This document shows positions 12,599 through 24,817 of a DNA stretch of 64,000 nucleotides, piece by piece. Source of the stretch: Prostheceraeus crozeri (taxonomy: Eukaryota > Platyhelminthes > Polycladida > Euryleptidae); the NCBI GenBank assembly GCA_907163375.1, contig CAJQUW010011610.1, positions 539,501 to 603,500 on the forward strand, in the 5' to 3' direction. Below the pieces are notes generated by a model. The model was not told the origin of the DNA. It did no database searches and was given only the letters and a program-made list of their open reading frames with translations. The position numbers and the translations under genes were made by a program. Position 1 is the first letter of the stretch; each line of letters starts with the position of its first letter.

Positions 12599-13645
12599 AT
12601 GATCAGAGAAAAATGGATTTTGAAATCCTTTTGGAAAAACAAGAATGCTGAAAAGGTGCAAATGGAATGGAGAGATGCCTTTCACAGCAATCCTCCATCA
12701 AGATTTGCTATTTATCGCATTCGAGATAAATTTGAAAAGACCGGTTCGGTAGAGAATGCAACGAAGTCAGGACGCCCTCGATCAGTTTCAATAACATCAA
12801 ACGAGGAGCTAGTGGCCCAAACATTTGTTCAAAGTCCGAAGAAGTCAACAAGAAGAGCCTCATTGGAGTTGGACATTTCTCTAAGCTCTACTTGGAGACT
12901 GATGAGGAAAGTTGAGTTGAAACCATACCGACCCAGACTGTTGCAGCACCTTCTACCGGATGATGCTGAACGACGCTTGCAGTTTGCTGTGCTCATGTTG
13001 TCGGAAATTCGGGAGAACCCAGATTTGCTTGACAAGATAGTTTGGTCTGACGAAGCCAGTTTCAAACTATCAGGTCACGTAAATAGACATAACTGTGTCT
13101 ACTGGTTCCCTGAAAATCCGCACATGGTATCAACAAATGAGCTGAACCAGCCTGGCTTAACCGTCTGGGCCGGTATGTCAAGCAACGGTGTGATTGGGCC
13201 AGTATTTTTTGAAAGAACTGTGACGGCTGAGGTGTACCTTCAAATGCTCCAATCCTTTGCGATTCCTGAGATGCAGTCATTGAACAACTTCAATGAGCTG
13301 TACTTTCAGCAGGATGGTGCACCAGCGCATTTTGCAGTGAGTGTCAGAAGCTATCTGAATGACACTTTTCCAGGAAAGTGGATCGGGAGATGTGGTAGCA
13401 TCCTTTGGCCTCCTCGCTCTCCCGATCTAACTCCGATGGACTTTTTCTTTTGGGGCGTTGTAAAGGAGAAAGTGTACGGACGAAAACCTCACACACTTTC
13501 TCAACTCCGCTCCTACATCACAGATGCCTGTCAAGAGATCAGTGATGACAGGAACTTATGCAGAACTGTGTGCCACAGTGTGGCCGAAAGACTACAAGAA
13601 TGTGCCGATGTCCATGGTGGACATTTTGAGCATTTGCGTTCGTGA
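12599..13645 (+). CDS. DD41D mariner-superfamily transposase
   Basis: The 348-residue protein has an N-terminal paired-like helix-turn-helix region (about residues 5-110, with the GRPRSV motif near 58-63) and a DDE/D catalytic domain. Visible catalytic motifs are WSDEASF (D151), QQDGAPAHF (D239) and WPPRSPDLTPMD (D281). The 41 residues between D239 and D281 define the DD41D group (rosa/Visitor-type) of the Tc1/mariner superfamily. The length matches the family. The product would bind the TIRs at 12242-12268 and 14198-14224 and cut and paste the element at TA sites. The chosen ATG follows an in-frame stop; an ATG at 12580 in another frame encodes only a short peptide, so the natural N-terminus may be slightly different. 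All three acidic residues are present, so the enzyme could be functional. Confidence 0.95.
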   Translation: MIREKWILKSFWKNKNAEKVQMEWRDAFHSNPPSRFAIYRIRDKFEKTGSVENATKSGRPRSVSITSNEELVAQTFVQSPKKSTRRASLELDISLSSTWRLMRKVELKPYRPRLLQHLLPDDAERRLQFAVLMLSEIRENPDLLDKIVWSDEASFKLSGHVNRHNCVYWFPENPHMVSTNELNQPGLTVWAGMSSNGVIGPVFFERTVTAEVYLQMLQSFAIPEMQSLNNFNELYFQQDGAPAHFAVSVRSYLNDTFPGKWIGRCGSILWPPRSPDLTPMDFFFWGVVKEKVYGRKPHTLSQLRSYITDACQEISDDRNLCRTVCHSVAERLQECADVHGGHFEHLRS

Positions 13646-13720
13646 ATTTTTGCAACTTTAAGTTGATTAATTTTTTGATATGTTGAATAGGCCTTGGTTA
13701 TTCATTTGTTCATTTTTTTG

Positions 13721-13931
13721 TTAGGAAACCAAGCAAACAAAATGGTAGTTGTTTTAATGTTAATACCTTTATTAATTTCAGCCTCCTCTAGGCCATCGTC
13801 AGAAGCTTCTGACGATGGTCTAAGAGGAGGCTGGAATTAACAAAGGTGAAGGACATTTGGATGTCAGCTGTTCTTCCTTCTTCGCAGTAACACTGAAACA
13901 ACTACTATCTTGTTTACATGGTTTCCTAATA
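13721..13931. mobile_element. Palindromic insertion in the mariner 3' region, hammerhead-like motif in each arm
   Basis: About 100-bp arms are reverse complements, beginning ttaggaaacca on the left and ending tggtttcctaa on the right. They meet at a central gaagcttc. Each arm contains CTGACGA, then a short GCCT/AGGC-type stem, and the left arm read in reverse continues with GAAA. T-runs bounded by the same letters flank it (atttttttg at 13712-13720, and a similar longer run at 13932-13942), compatible with a target duplication in a poly-T tract. It lies after the transposase stop and leaves the protein intact. Confidence 0.7.
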
Positions 13932-14226
13932 ATTTTTTTTTGATAGATGTTGGATAGTTATTCGACTTCTCATGATCGGTATAGATTCAAATTGGGTTGT
14001 AGTGAAATATGTAGGCATGAAAACACTGGAGATCATGAGATATTTTAATATGATTTACGCGATGTCAAAGAGTATTGAATTTTTGCCCCTTACGAATACA
14101 AGGCATATTAGCTATCTGTGGCATCGTGAAAAAGATTATTATGACATAGCTTATTAATCTATAGCATTAAGACATAGCTTTTCAAGGCCAATTTCTACTG
14201 TTAGCCTACTTTTGAAACACCTTGTA

Positions 14227-16010
14227 TTATTTATACTTTCATTACCACTTTTGAGCGATTTGTCCGAAAGATTTCTTCGGCATTCGGTGCTTCAGAGAGA
14301 CTGCTTGAAGTCGAGTAATGTCGACCTTCTTGCCTAGTAAGTAGCTTTTAGATACCGGTGAGATTGCTCCGTATTTTTCTACATTTCCTAATGTGCTCAG
14401 GTGTTTTCAATTTGCCTTGATACAATTTTAAAAGTGTCTATCAAAAACCCAACTTTTCGTCCACTACTGACTTAGTATTCTAATCATTGCAACTTTCTGC
14501 CATTTTTTGTTGCATTTCTGCATAATTCCTGTTTTCATCTACTTTTGAAGAACTCCATTAGAATTATCCTAAAGACGAGCGGGTTAAGCGTGATGAGAGT
14601 CACTTGCAAGTGTTGGCAAAACAACATTAAAGGATGCCTATATAAGTCTGTTTCGAATTCCTTAGCACTACTAGAATTTTCCTGGTACACTTAATAAAAT
14701 TCGCATTAAATTGTAAACAATGTGACTATTTATCACTAGAGATAGAGGCCCTCTTTTCAAGATTTTGAAGTTTTAAGTGATCAGCACACGACAATCTAAA
14801 ATCTGCAGTTTTTGCATGATGTATGCTGTGTTGCTTACTATTTCAGCAAGACTTTAGAACATCAGTCAAGTTAGGTAAGTAGAATAATTCGTGTCAAATC
14901 AGGCGAATATTCTGCTACATTATATGGGCTCGAACCTACTAACGACTGATGACGCCCAACAGGCCGAAACATGTCTCGTGGTGGTCACATCTTTTTGAGA
15001 TTTGATATCTATCAATTGCCAGTTTACTTGTGAAATTTTGCAAGACCCTGTATCTAAAACTACTTAAACTGAAACACAAAAATTCAAAAGTTGATAGATT
15101 AAAACTTAAATTTCAAATCTCTCCTAAAGTGTAGTTCGTGGCATTGAAAATAAGATTGTGTTACAATCGGTTCTTGTAATAAAACAGTCTAGTAATCGGA
15201 GTTTCGTAATTTCTGTTTCGCGAAGGGCTCCCCGCACAGCATCCGTCATTGTTGTTATAAGAACGGCAAAAAGCATTTTATTGCTGAAGAGGCTTAGCAT
15301 GTCAACTCTCATGCCTTCTATATCAGTTGCCAGGAATGGCTGTTATCTTTCTTCTCACCATTCATTCGGTGGCCAAACAATTTGACAATGAGTCCAGTCA
15401 CCGTTAAGCCAGCGGATCAATGTATGTAAATAATTATTCTACAAAATGACATTCGCAGTAATACGATGATACTTTGGTTCTTATCTGATGTTACGTTAGG
15501 AATGAAAATTCCTAAACATTCAATGTTTATGTCCGTTATGCACATTTTATCCTGCTTAAAATTCCTGATTTTCGGCCATTGCGTCCACTCCACGTGGTGT
15601 AGGTCCTCAACCTGCTATCAGATTCAACGGTTATTGATGAAACTTGTTTGAAGATCATCTCCGGTTTCAATAGTTGACAATCTCATGAAAAGTGTCTGCG
15701 AATGCACATGGCCGCACACTGTTGGAGGGAACTGCAGATGGCCTGCAGCAGATGCAACGTCGAATAAAACAATTGCTCCGCCCGCTATGCAATCGTCTAT
15801 TAGGCCGATTATCATTGAAATGACTAGTAGTAAGCCAGTCGGAATTAAGAGGTCTATTTCCGTAGGACCGATTAAGTTAGGGCTGCAGATACACATTTCA
15901 GTACAGGTGATGCATGCAGAGCAGCGTGAAGTCAATTATCGACTTACACTGATGGAATACACTTTTAATGTTGTTGTCTGTTATCTCCTGTGCCAGCTTT
16001 CAATCGTACT
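14227..16010. other. Intron segment, no gene assigned
   Basis: Contains a hammerhead-like core at 14946-14970, listed separately. It also has overlapping open frames of 61-112 codons at 15124-15385 and 15624-16023 on both strands. They show no domain I can recognise and no decisive splice sites. Confidence 0.35.
14946..14970 (+). other. Hammerhead-ribozyme-like core motif
   Basis: CTGATGA is followed by a short GCC-CAACA-GGC hairpin and then GAAAC. This is the order of conserved boxes in hammerhead ribozymes (CUGAUGA, stem II, GAAA). Matching strands for stems I and III are not evident nearby, so this may be a half-motif left by a dispersed repeat. Function is unproven. Confidence 0.35.
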
Positions 16011-16154
16011 TATATCTACATGATTGGTGATGTTGAATTATAAATAATTAAATATGCATTGAATTAACTCAGATATCTGAGGTACTTAGGCTATATCTAC
16101 ATGATTGGTGATATTGAATTATAGATATGCATTGAATTAACTTAGATATCTGAG
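16011..16154 (+). repeat. Two-copy direct duplication, about 65 bp
   Basis: The stretches 16011-16081 and 16092-16154 share tatatctacatgattggtga and end agatatctgag, separated by about 10 bp. The second copy lacks a few A/T bases. Simple local duplication. Confidence 0.85.
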
Positions 16155-16714
16155 TAGACTGGTTTCTAATTTCACGTGATCGAAATCTGTGTAAATAAAG
16201 GCAAACTCCGAATTTTATTGATCGGAATAGGCTAAGTGATCATCATTATCAAGAAAATCACTTTCATATCAATCAATTACAAGGAAGAAATTTCCAAGAT
16301 GAAATGGGAGAAAGACCGTAGAATCAACATGTTTGAAGGAACCGCAATGATATTCGTGGTAACGATAAATAGATGCAGGAAGCACGAACATGAGTGCACT
16401 GTACATGATAATACCATCTGATATTCGTGGAAGCTTGAACAGAAAACATGATTTTATACAATCCCCCTCCTTAATGCAAATACATCGGTTTTGGAATTCA
16501 AGAAGGACTGCCTAGAAATCATCAGTGACGATCTGAATTCAATAGAGACATAATGCGTTGGTTATCGACAATCTGATTTCATGAGTGACAAAAGGCTTTC
16601 AACTCGGACATTGTGATGTTTTGTAGAAATGAAGGATGTTCATGAGTGGCATTAGGATTTCAATAGAAATATAAGCCAGATGGATGCATTGTTATCGAAT
16701 GCTGAGCTACCACA
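16155..16714. other. No gene seen
   Basis: AT-rich intron sequence leading into the transposase fragment; only short frames. Confidence 0.4.
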
Positions 16715-16873
16715 ATGTCAAGAAGTCGAATTGCAGAACAAGACAAGCGTCGGATAATTGAGGCCTTCACAAATGGTAATGACTATGTTCAAACAGCTAC
16801 ACTTCTTGGTATCGGCAGACCAACAGCCTGGGGAATCATCCGGCGACTTCAAGATGTAACAACTCATCAGTAA
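16715..16873 (+). pseudogene. N-terminal fragment of an IS630/Tc1-like transposase
   Basis: The 52-residue frame MSRSRIAEQDKRRIIEAF...NDYVQTATLLGIGRPTAWGIIRRLQD is a helix-turn-helix DNA-binding segment. It closely parallels the one at 59490-59675 (shared patterns: D-KR-I-F--G-D, A--LGI---TA--I). It ends at TAA, and no catalytic domain follows in any frame I could read. The parent family is probably a Tc1/IS630-like DNA transposon; the rest of the element appears lost. Confidence 0.7.
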
Positions 16874-19800
16874 AAGTGCATGTAAGCCTATAAGAAATAA
16901 TATATAGACATGTGGATAGCAAGGTGTTCTTCTATTGCGCTGCATTTTAATTAGTCAGGTTCATCAATTCTGAAATATATGAATTGTTGGGATCAGCTGG
17001 GGATGCTGTAAACTGAAAAGGCGATGTCTTGTCATCAATTGAATTCTCGATGCCTTCATTTGAAGTCCCTGTGTCACTAATGAAATCCGCTGTCACTATT
17101 GAAATCACTAGTTCACGTTAGTTGCTTTACATGTCACTGATGAAGTCCAAAACCTGTACGAGATATGTATTCCAGCATCCGGTTTTCAAAACTGACCGGT
17201 ATATGATCAATGTACCTCAAAATCTAAATAATCCACAAGAAACTGACTACAAGTGTGGTTTAGATCTTACATGCTAACATTTAAAGTCGTTTTCAAACAC
17301 TTGAGAATCCGAAGAGTATCTGCTTTCAGTAGTTTAGAGGTTCCCTGTAGCGATAATCTATATGACTCACTTGGATTATACACAAGCTGTGAAGCACAAG
17401 AACCTTAACGCCTCAGGAGAAGCTTCATAATTAGGACGAGCTTTGTTACTACGAGAAGACTTGAAAATATTGTAAACCCTGGAATCTAAAAGTGTATTTA
17501 ATGTTGGAATACGAGGAAGTGGATTTTCAGACAGATATACCGCACCGGTACATGTAGCAAACAGATTTTACCTTTATATTACTGCATTTCCACATGTTCT
17601 GCTTAATCCTTCTTTCTTGATCAACTTACTACACACACTGCAAGCTATTGTGTACAATATTGTAGCACGGATGTGACTGACCAAACGAATAAATCAGAAA
17701 ACCAATTTTGAAAGGGCCTAGTATTGACAGTTATTACTGCATTATCAGTAGAGCCATTAGTTTGGGACATTCACATATTGCCTGGTATAGTTCGATTATA
17801 AGCAAGAAATGAAGTGACAACAAAAGCAACCCGCTAAGTAATGTATGCGGCCCAAATAGTCTACGTGTATATTTAGGCGAAACCCATGTGACAACAGATG
17901 TGGTTAAAACCTAGCATTGAGTCAATGAAACAGTCATAATCATACAGGAGTCATATTTGTAAGTCATATGCCACATGAAAATTATACAAATTCAATGTAA
18001 TTTGTTGTTTTCTATACTATAACTCAACAACTTGTCTCAAAAATGACCGAAATCAACACAAAAAATTCAAGATTTCCTGATAAATCAGGAATAATCATAT
18101 CCCTAAAGACTTGAAACCGCAACATACTTTTCTGCCAATTTAAAACGCATTTCAGTCCATTCACACAAGAAATTCTAAGACTTATTCGAAGGAAAAATCT
18201 CTAAAAGCAAAATCAAGACTTCACCAAACTTTCGTCGTCCGGATAGATTGTCCGGAGTCATTGAATAAAACCATCCCGGTCATTGTAGCTCTGAATTGTT
18301 GCTTGCAGTTCTTCCACATTGCTTCTACATGCTTTCATGTGTCACCAGACTCATTCACGAAATGATTTTCAGGTGCCGTTGAGAAACACGAAAAGATAAT
18401 CAAGAAGTATGCTGCAGACATTGTGGTCGGAGGAATTCGGACCCTCAGTAGTTCAAAATCGCATTTAATAGAATGAAAACATCAATGCATCCGTCTTTAT
18501 CTACCTTATCTATTAGTGAATAAGATATTGATAGCACATGAAATACTGGTTTAGTTTGCCAATTTGTCTATAACATGGAATGATGAGCATTTTGGAAAGC
18601 GATAGTACATTCTTGTAGATTATACATATTTTTCAGCATGGTATGATTTGCGTAGACTAACTTCCTTCCACCGTTGTGCCTTCTTTGTTCGACGCACCTG
18701 GAGGTCATCTTAGGTCACGATGTTGCTCATTTAAACATGCAGGAATCCTTTATATTGTCACATGCGCTTAAGGATGGTCTTTATTTACACATGCATTATA
18801 CCCGTTTGACCATTTGATTGTGCATATCATTTATAATGCTTATGTCTGCATGTGTGCAAAGCCAAGCGAATTGCAAACACTAGAAATGTATACTGAGACG
18901 CAAGAGCAGTCTGCAAAATCCGAAAACACCGGGTTCATTTAGGAGGTTTAAGAAGGGAATTTCAAATTTTGGCTAATTCAACTTCCTCTTCAAATCGGGC
19001 TGCCTGATACTGGATTTTTTAAATGCTCGATCCCCTTTCGATCTCACAGCATTTTTCGACGAATCTCAAGACTCACCAACTTCAACCGAATAAATCCGGA
19101 ATTCTGGATTAATATAGAAAATTGGGATTGATGCCTTATTCTATAAAAGATTTAAAGACAATTTTTGAAAGCGAAAGTAAATTAATGACTATAAACATAA
19201 TTTTACACGAATTTTCATGAACTCTATTTCCTTATAGATTTTTTGTGATATCTGTCATCGCATGATCAATACAGATCTGCTTATCAGGAGAGGAAGACAA
19301 CTAAGAGTTCATACGTAGCAGGCACAACTGACAACTGAAAATCAGCAACACCTGTGAGCTTTGAGAATCGCCATTATCGGAGAATTCTAGCTGCGATGAG
19401 AAACCTTGCACGCTACAACCATATTTGCTTTACTGACACCCGAACTGAACTAACTCCAATAAAGTCGAAACTCACATTCTCGGACTTAATCACTAGCTTC
19501 AAATGTATCGTGGTTTGTATGAACTGCGAATGAGCGTAGAAAGCAAATCTACGCAAGTCATGCTCATTCTCTTAAACTGAATACAAGCAAGCTAATTATC
19601 AAAATTTTTCAAGTCAGTAGTTTATAGTCGAAATTGCCATTTAAAATACCTTTCAATAATAGAATTCACAGTGAAAGTCAAAATCAGAATTGGAAACAAA
19701 TTCAGAACTGCTTTTTCACAGTACATTGCTACAATTGTCTGCAAATTCAAATGAATTCAAGAATACTCTTCTGAATGTGGCAGGAGAAACGAAGGTGTAG

Positions 19801-20789
19801 AAAACCGAGGGAATAGGAACTTTCACACGCTGGTGCATGCAGCAATTAGAACTTGTCATCATGTGATGCATATGTTATAGACTCGCGGTACTCATCGGCA
19901 CAAAGACCTTTGTTGGCATAGAAGAGGAGAGCTAGACTTGATAAGTACGATTTCTCATAACCACAGGCTGAGTCATGTGACCTGAGGAGAGCAGACACTG
20001 ACTCATGTCATGAAAACTTGTATTCACTTCTATCAGTCGGCATCTGAAGCGCAATGAGGCAATCAACAGATGAAGAAATAGTTACAGTCATATCAAGGTT
20101 ATAGTTCACGGACACGCTATTAACCAACATCAATCAATTCCTGCAAGAGTTACACTTGACCATTATGCAAAACAGGTGACACGAAACGAGGTTATTTCAG
20201 GTTGAATTTCAGCCAACATGTTTTGTACAGACAGCGAGGAACCTCAGAAAGTCAGATGACCTAAGGCACAGTCTAAATACACATAAAACTGATGCATTGA
20301 CTGCATTACATTTCATCCTTCAGTTGTGCAATAAAAAAATTAAAGCATCACAAATTTATGTTAATGAAATTGTTTAACACTGTAGCATAGAGTAGAACTG
20401 AGCAGCTGTAACAAGGCAGACAATAATCATTTCACTTTTTGATTTAATAAATCTATTTCCACTATGTTTTCAATAGCAGTATTTGTTGATTATTACTCGT
20501 GCACTAACTTAGATGGAATGGTAGTAGTATGATAAGGCAGGTATTATTCAATCAATATCAGAGGAAATTCACATAACCCTATTTTACAGGGGGGAAGGCT
20601 CCTAGAAGTCCCATCTCAGTCCACAATATTTTTGATATTGCTCAAATACTATAACAGCTGGAATTCCAATCTATTTGTGACATTAAGTTAATACGTACTT
20701 CTGATAATCAATTTAAATTTCATCAAATTTAACCGATGGGATCATCATATTTGACCTTTCCTTAAAAGTACTTTTCGAAAATCGAGAAT
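16874..20789. other. Long intron stretch, nothing recognised
   Basis: About 3.9 kb of AT-rich sequence. I see no open frame longer than about 60 codons, no transposon ends and no RNA gene. Confidence 0.4.
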
Positions 20790-20801
20790 TTGGTCAATGT
20801 T

Positions 20802-21046
20802 CAAATATCTCTATTGACAAACATGATTCAATACTCGAAACGCACCATCATCAGTGAACAGCAAAAGTGATTTTCTTTGTTATTGCTACTATTGCTCGCG
20901 CTCCTTTTGAATGAACTTTCGGATGTATTTAAGTCTTTGCGCATGCTTCACTTTTGCTGCTCACTGATGATGTTACGTTTCGAGTATTGAAACATGTTTG
21001 TCAATAGAATTATTTGATCATGCAATCTCTATGGCAATTTTCTTTA
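20802..21046. mobile_element. Palindromic insertion with 12-bp direct repeats
   Basis: Arms of about 65 bp (near 20806-20872 and 20944-21012) are reverse complements with few mismatches, sharing ctattgacaaacatg and tactcgaaacg. The 12-bp TTGGTCAATGTT flanks it perfectly at 20790-20801 and 21047-21058. About 35 bases at the right are outside the palindrome, a one-sided tail as in the other members of the set. CTGATGATG lies in both arms near the loop. No coding capacity. Confidence 0.75.
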
Positions 21047-21058
21047 TTGGTCAATGTT

Positions 21059-24000
21059 TTAAAAGATTAAACATCTTAGGCGATTCAAATTTCTAATGAA
21101 AAGAGTACCATTGAAAGAGTACAAAAAAGGTTGTGATTAACATGTTCAATCCTCCATGATTGCATCCATATGTGATTAGGCCTACTACATATCTAACAGA
21201 AATGTTATATAAACACTACTTACAATAGATCTACAAGCAATTATGTCAGTTTTATGGTACAAATAGCGGATCCGAAAAATAAAAGATCGCTGATTATCAT
21301 GTCTCACAATATTTTTTGGCGAGTTTGTTCATTTGTATCAAAAGTTGCTACAACTTTTCTGCACCATACATGTATTATAATTAGGATAGAATCATACCAT
21401 ACGAAGCATTGCACACGTTTTCATAAATCTCTAACTGAATTGCATTTAACATGGTTTGAATATCGCAATGCATACAAGCACACTCCCAACATTGTCTTAC
21501 GAAGTTTTCACGTTATAACTGATCAAAGCAGATCGCTTATCAAATTCATCTACCCGCAATTTACAACAGATACTCAAAAATGATTTGAGATCGCATGAAT
21601 TCTCTATTGAAATCACATAATTAGACAGGTCGTCTCGTCTTCTGTCTGACAAAAGGAAGCATTGGAACATGCAACGCTTATGGAGTGGCACAATCTGCTG
21701 ACATAATGCCATAGCAATCGAACAATGAGCAGTCAGATTAACATTAAACACGCCAAATTGTGCGAAGTTTCAGTGACTGTTATCAACCGGATCACACAGC
21801 AAAGAGACACAGACGATGCCAAGTTCTACAGAGAATTTTGTGAACGTTTTTTTCGTGCACCTGCTGTATTTTTTAATAATGATCGGAAGGACCAACATTA
21901 TCGATGAAACTTTTGTGCAATGATCTGAATTCTCCGAACATGAAGGAATCGTGGTGATCGGAGCCTTTAGGAGGAACTCACAGCAATCCGCAAGCGACAC
22001 ACGACTATTTTCTATCTCAGTAAGACATTAAAAATTTCTTTTTGCCGATTTAGTAAGTTCTTGCAAGTGCCATCGTTTTGAATCAGTTTGCATTTCTAGA
22101 AAAGTGACTCGCTCGATAATCTAATTCTGCAATTGAAACATTATTCCTTGGTAAATTAGATAATCATAGATATTTAAATGTCACAAAGTATCTGGCAACG
22201 TCACCTGTTCATGAGATTACCATGTTACATTTCTAAAATTCCTAATAAATCAATGCATTGGAGGAATGATAAGTCATGGATGTTGTTGCACTTTTCCAGT
22301 GATAACTTTTTCCAGAATACAAATGCCGATAATTGGAAAACATGTTTTATGGCATTCCGAAGGCACGACAAAATAAAATCAGAATTTGCGAAAAGCAAGA
22401 TTTGTTCAACCAACCTAGAAGTCGCTTGAAAAATCAAAACTATCATCATGTCATTCACAGAAATCAGGCACCGCGTCCTTTGCAGAAGCGGTAAGTGTCC
22501 TATCATCAAAGGAAATTAGTCATCGTGTCAATAGATGGCTTTTTGAAAATATAATTTATGTCGAGTTATTTAGATGCAGGATATTTGAAAGGAAGGTTGT
22601 CAAATATTGAATTGCTTCTTCTATCAAAAAATGACAAAATTTCTGGACAGTTATTTCAAGTGAATAAGAAATGCTTTGTTTGTGGCTGAATCATTAATAT
22701 GCATCGATAAGATGTCATGCATTATTGCTGAAGATTCCGAAAGAATACATTGCAGGCATATTGTACCATTTTCAAGATGAAATTCGTAAAACGACTTCTG
22801 TTAGACTGAAATGAGCACATGGTCAGTGGGACACTGGACATTTCCTCGACGCAATCGACTAAGTCTATTCATGTCGTGGTCCATCGTACCATACAAATGA
22901 AGAGTGAATTATCAGCACTACTTCACCGCTTTGGTAGTACAGGACCTAAAAGATAAACAAAATTCACGGTTGAATCATTCAAACATGTTTCAAGCAAGTC
23001 AAGCATGCGCCTCTAAGGTATCGCTGCATATCGGAGAAATATTTAATCTGACAACACCTTTCTACAAGAGCCCTAAGAAAACAATTAAACAAAACCATCT
23101 TGTTTCGTCTGACATCTTGTTAAGCGGTCAAATATTGCTCCCAAAACACTAATTAATGGTTTGGACCGTCCTCACAAGGTTATTTCGCACTCTCAATGTA
23201 TTAATCTTCACACATGCTTTACAGACAGACCTATAAACGGTGCTTCTAACAACTTGCCCTCGTTACCCCTGTCACACACTTGGCTCGCGCGGAGGGGCGG
23301 GACAATACACAGGAGGATCGACTGTGTCACGGTGTCCAGACCCCGCTGTGTCTTTAGCCGAATCTGAAACTATACAACGCGGGGACGTTGATCTGTCGAT
23401 GCCACAGTCAATAAATCAGTGATCCTTACATTCAAGTTTGCTGTCTGTAATCGGTGGATACCTGACGGAAGCTGGCGCCCCACTCGACCGAGTAGAATGC
23501 ACTTCTGACCTATGCTAGACCTGTCAGAGAGCGCTTCTTCATGAAATGTGAATTTGAGATATTCATATTCTTCAGGTTAACATAAACTTGGTCCTGAATA
23601 ACTGAGTGCTCGGAAATTGACTGAGTGTTCTGCTAATGAGTAGATTCTGATCTCAATTAATTGGTCATAGGGAGATCATTATATTTTTATAAGGAAAAAT
23701 AAAAAGACTCCAAACTTTTGGAAAATATTTTTCATTTTACATTTTTACCAGCTTTGTAGCAATCAGTCAGACGATTTGATGAAATCAGGGCTGCGGAAGC
23801 CATTGATTTTTATTCGCTTCCGCTTCCAATTACTGGAGACCGGACATGGGCTACACACCTGCCTATCTCGAGTCCCTTTTTCTTCATTTTCCACTTTTTT
23901 TACAAGTTATAGGTTCTGACGTTAACACTTCGCAGTCTCCACGAACTTTCTGTCGTAAACACTAGCTGATTTGTATGCGTTTTTTTGAGTATGCGTTTTT

Positions 24001-24340
24001 TCCCAACACGTGTGCAGCAAAAAACTATTAAACGACCAAGAGAGTGTTTGAGAATGCTACAATGAAATTGCCTCAATACACAACAATCCGCATTGTGAGA
24101 AGTTGTCATTGATAAGATGATACTGAGGTTTTCTGATTTCGAATACCAGCATTCTGAGATAATAATGAGAAAATTAGAAGGAACTGCGTTTAATAATATA
24201 GGTGCCAATTTGTAATAAGGTGTAATAGGGCAAGCACTCAATATGACAACTATTACTTTACTCATATGAAGACTTAAGGTCAAAAGTCAGAAGTACCTCG
24301 CCTTGACACGCGCTATGGTGCTTTAAATCCGTTGCCCCTA
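21059..24340. other. Intron stretch; GC-rich patch, no gene assigned
   Basis: Mostly AT-rich with short frames. A GC-richer patch at about 23250-23530, with several CpGs, stands out from its surroundings and holds overlapping 60-68 codon frames without a recognisable domain. A dispersed repeat copy lies at 22066-22131. Confidence 0.35.
22066..22131 (+). repeat. Dispersed repeat copy B
   Basis: Second copy of the repeat at 7148-7214, sharing gaatcagtttgcatttctag and diverged elsewhere. Same orientation. Confidence 0.6.
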
Positions 24341-24432
24341 CTGCCTACTTCCAATGACACTTTCCGGGTTCGACCTCTGGACCAAAAGGGCGCTAGGCCA
24401 AGCACTTCATCATTGTGCAACGGAGACCACAA
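24341..24432 (-). mobile_element. tRNA-derived SINE fragment (family 1)
   Basis: Read on the minus strand, it carries an A-box-like region after ggtctccgttgcacaatgat and a B box GGTCGAACCC, followed by GGAAAGTGTCATTGGAAGT. The same succession occurs on the plus strand at 29605-29700, so the two are copies of one SINE family. The body downstream of the tRNA-like head is short or diverged in this copy. Confidence 0.75.
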
Positions 24433-24814
24433 ATTGCCATGGGAATGAGAAAAGAAATTGTGAAAATGATATAGACACCTTCATCCTGTTAAACACAAGT
24501 AAACCGTTAGCAGAAAAAAATGACATGAAGGCTGTGTCAGCCAATCTTTGACGTGACGAAATAAGAATCAGTTTTGTACGAAATAAATAACTCATAGTTT
24601 GATCGCAAGTTTTCCGTAGGTCTAATACTTTTAGAAAAGGAAAAGAGCTAGTGTAGCAGTGTCTTTTCAGCAGACATAGCTTTGCATATGCATTCCAAAC
24701 GACCTCATCATAGAATATTCTTGTCAATCTTTATCACATATTTACTTTATTAATGATAAAGAATGCAGAACTTTATAACATTTTACCTGGTTTGTCTAAT
24801 ACTGTAGTTATAAT
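24433..24814. other. No gene seen
   Basis: AT-rich spacer between the SINE and the large foldback; only short frames. Confidence 0.4.
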
Positions 24815-24817
24815 TTA

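Larger units (their letters stand above)
12242..14224 (+). mobile_element. Mariner-superfamily element, DD41D type
   Basis: Perfect 27-bp terminal inverted repeats (12242-12268 and 14198-14224) start CAAGGTGTTTCAAAAGTAGG and are flanked by TA on both sides (12240-12241 and 14225-14226), the target duplication of Tc1/mariner elements. The 1983-bp unit contains one uninterrupted transposase frame. A palindromic insertion of about 210 bp (13721-13931) sits between the transposase stop and the right end. Perfect TIRs and an open frame suggest a young, possibly recently active copy. Confidence 0.95.

Noticed and set aside
15124-16023. Overlapping frames of 60-112 codons on both strands, one with a hydrophobic segment.
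   Set aside because: No recognisable domain on either strand, the frames are interrupted, and either strand could be chance.
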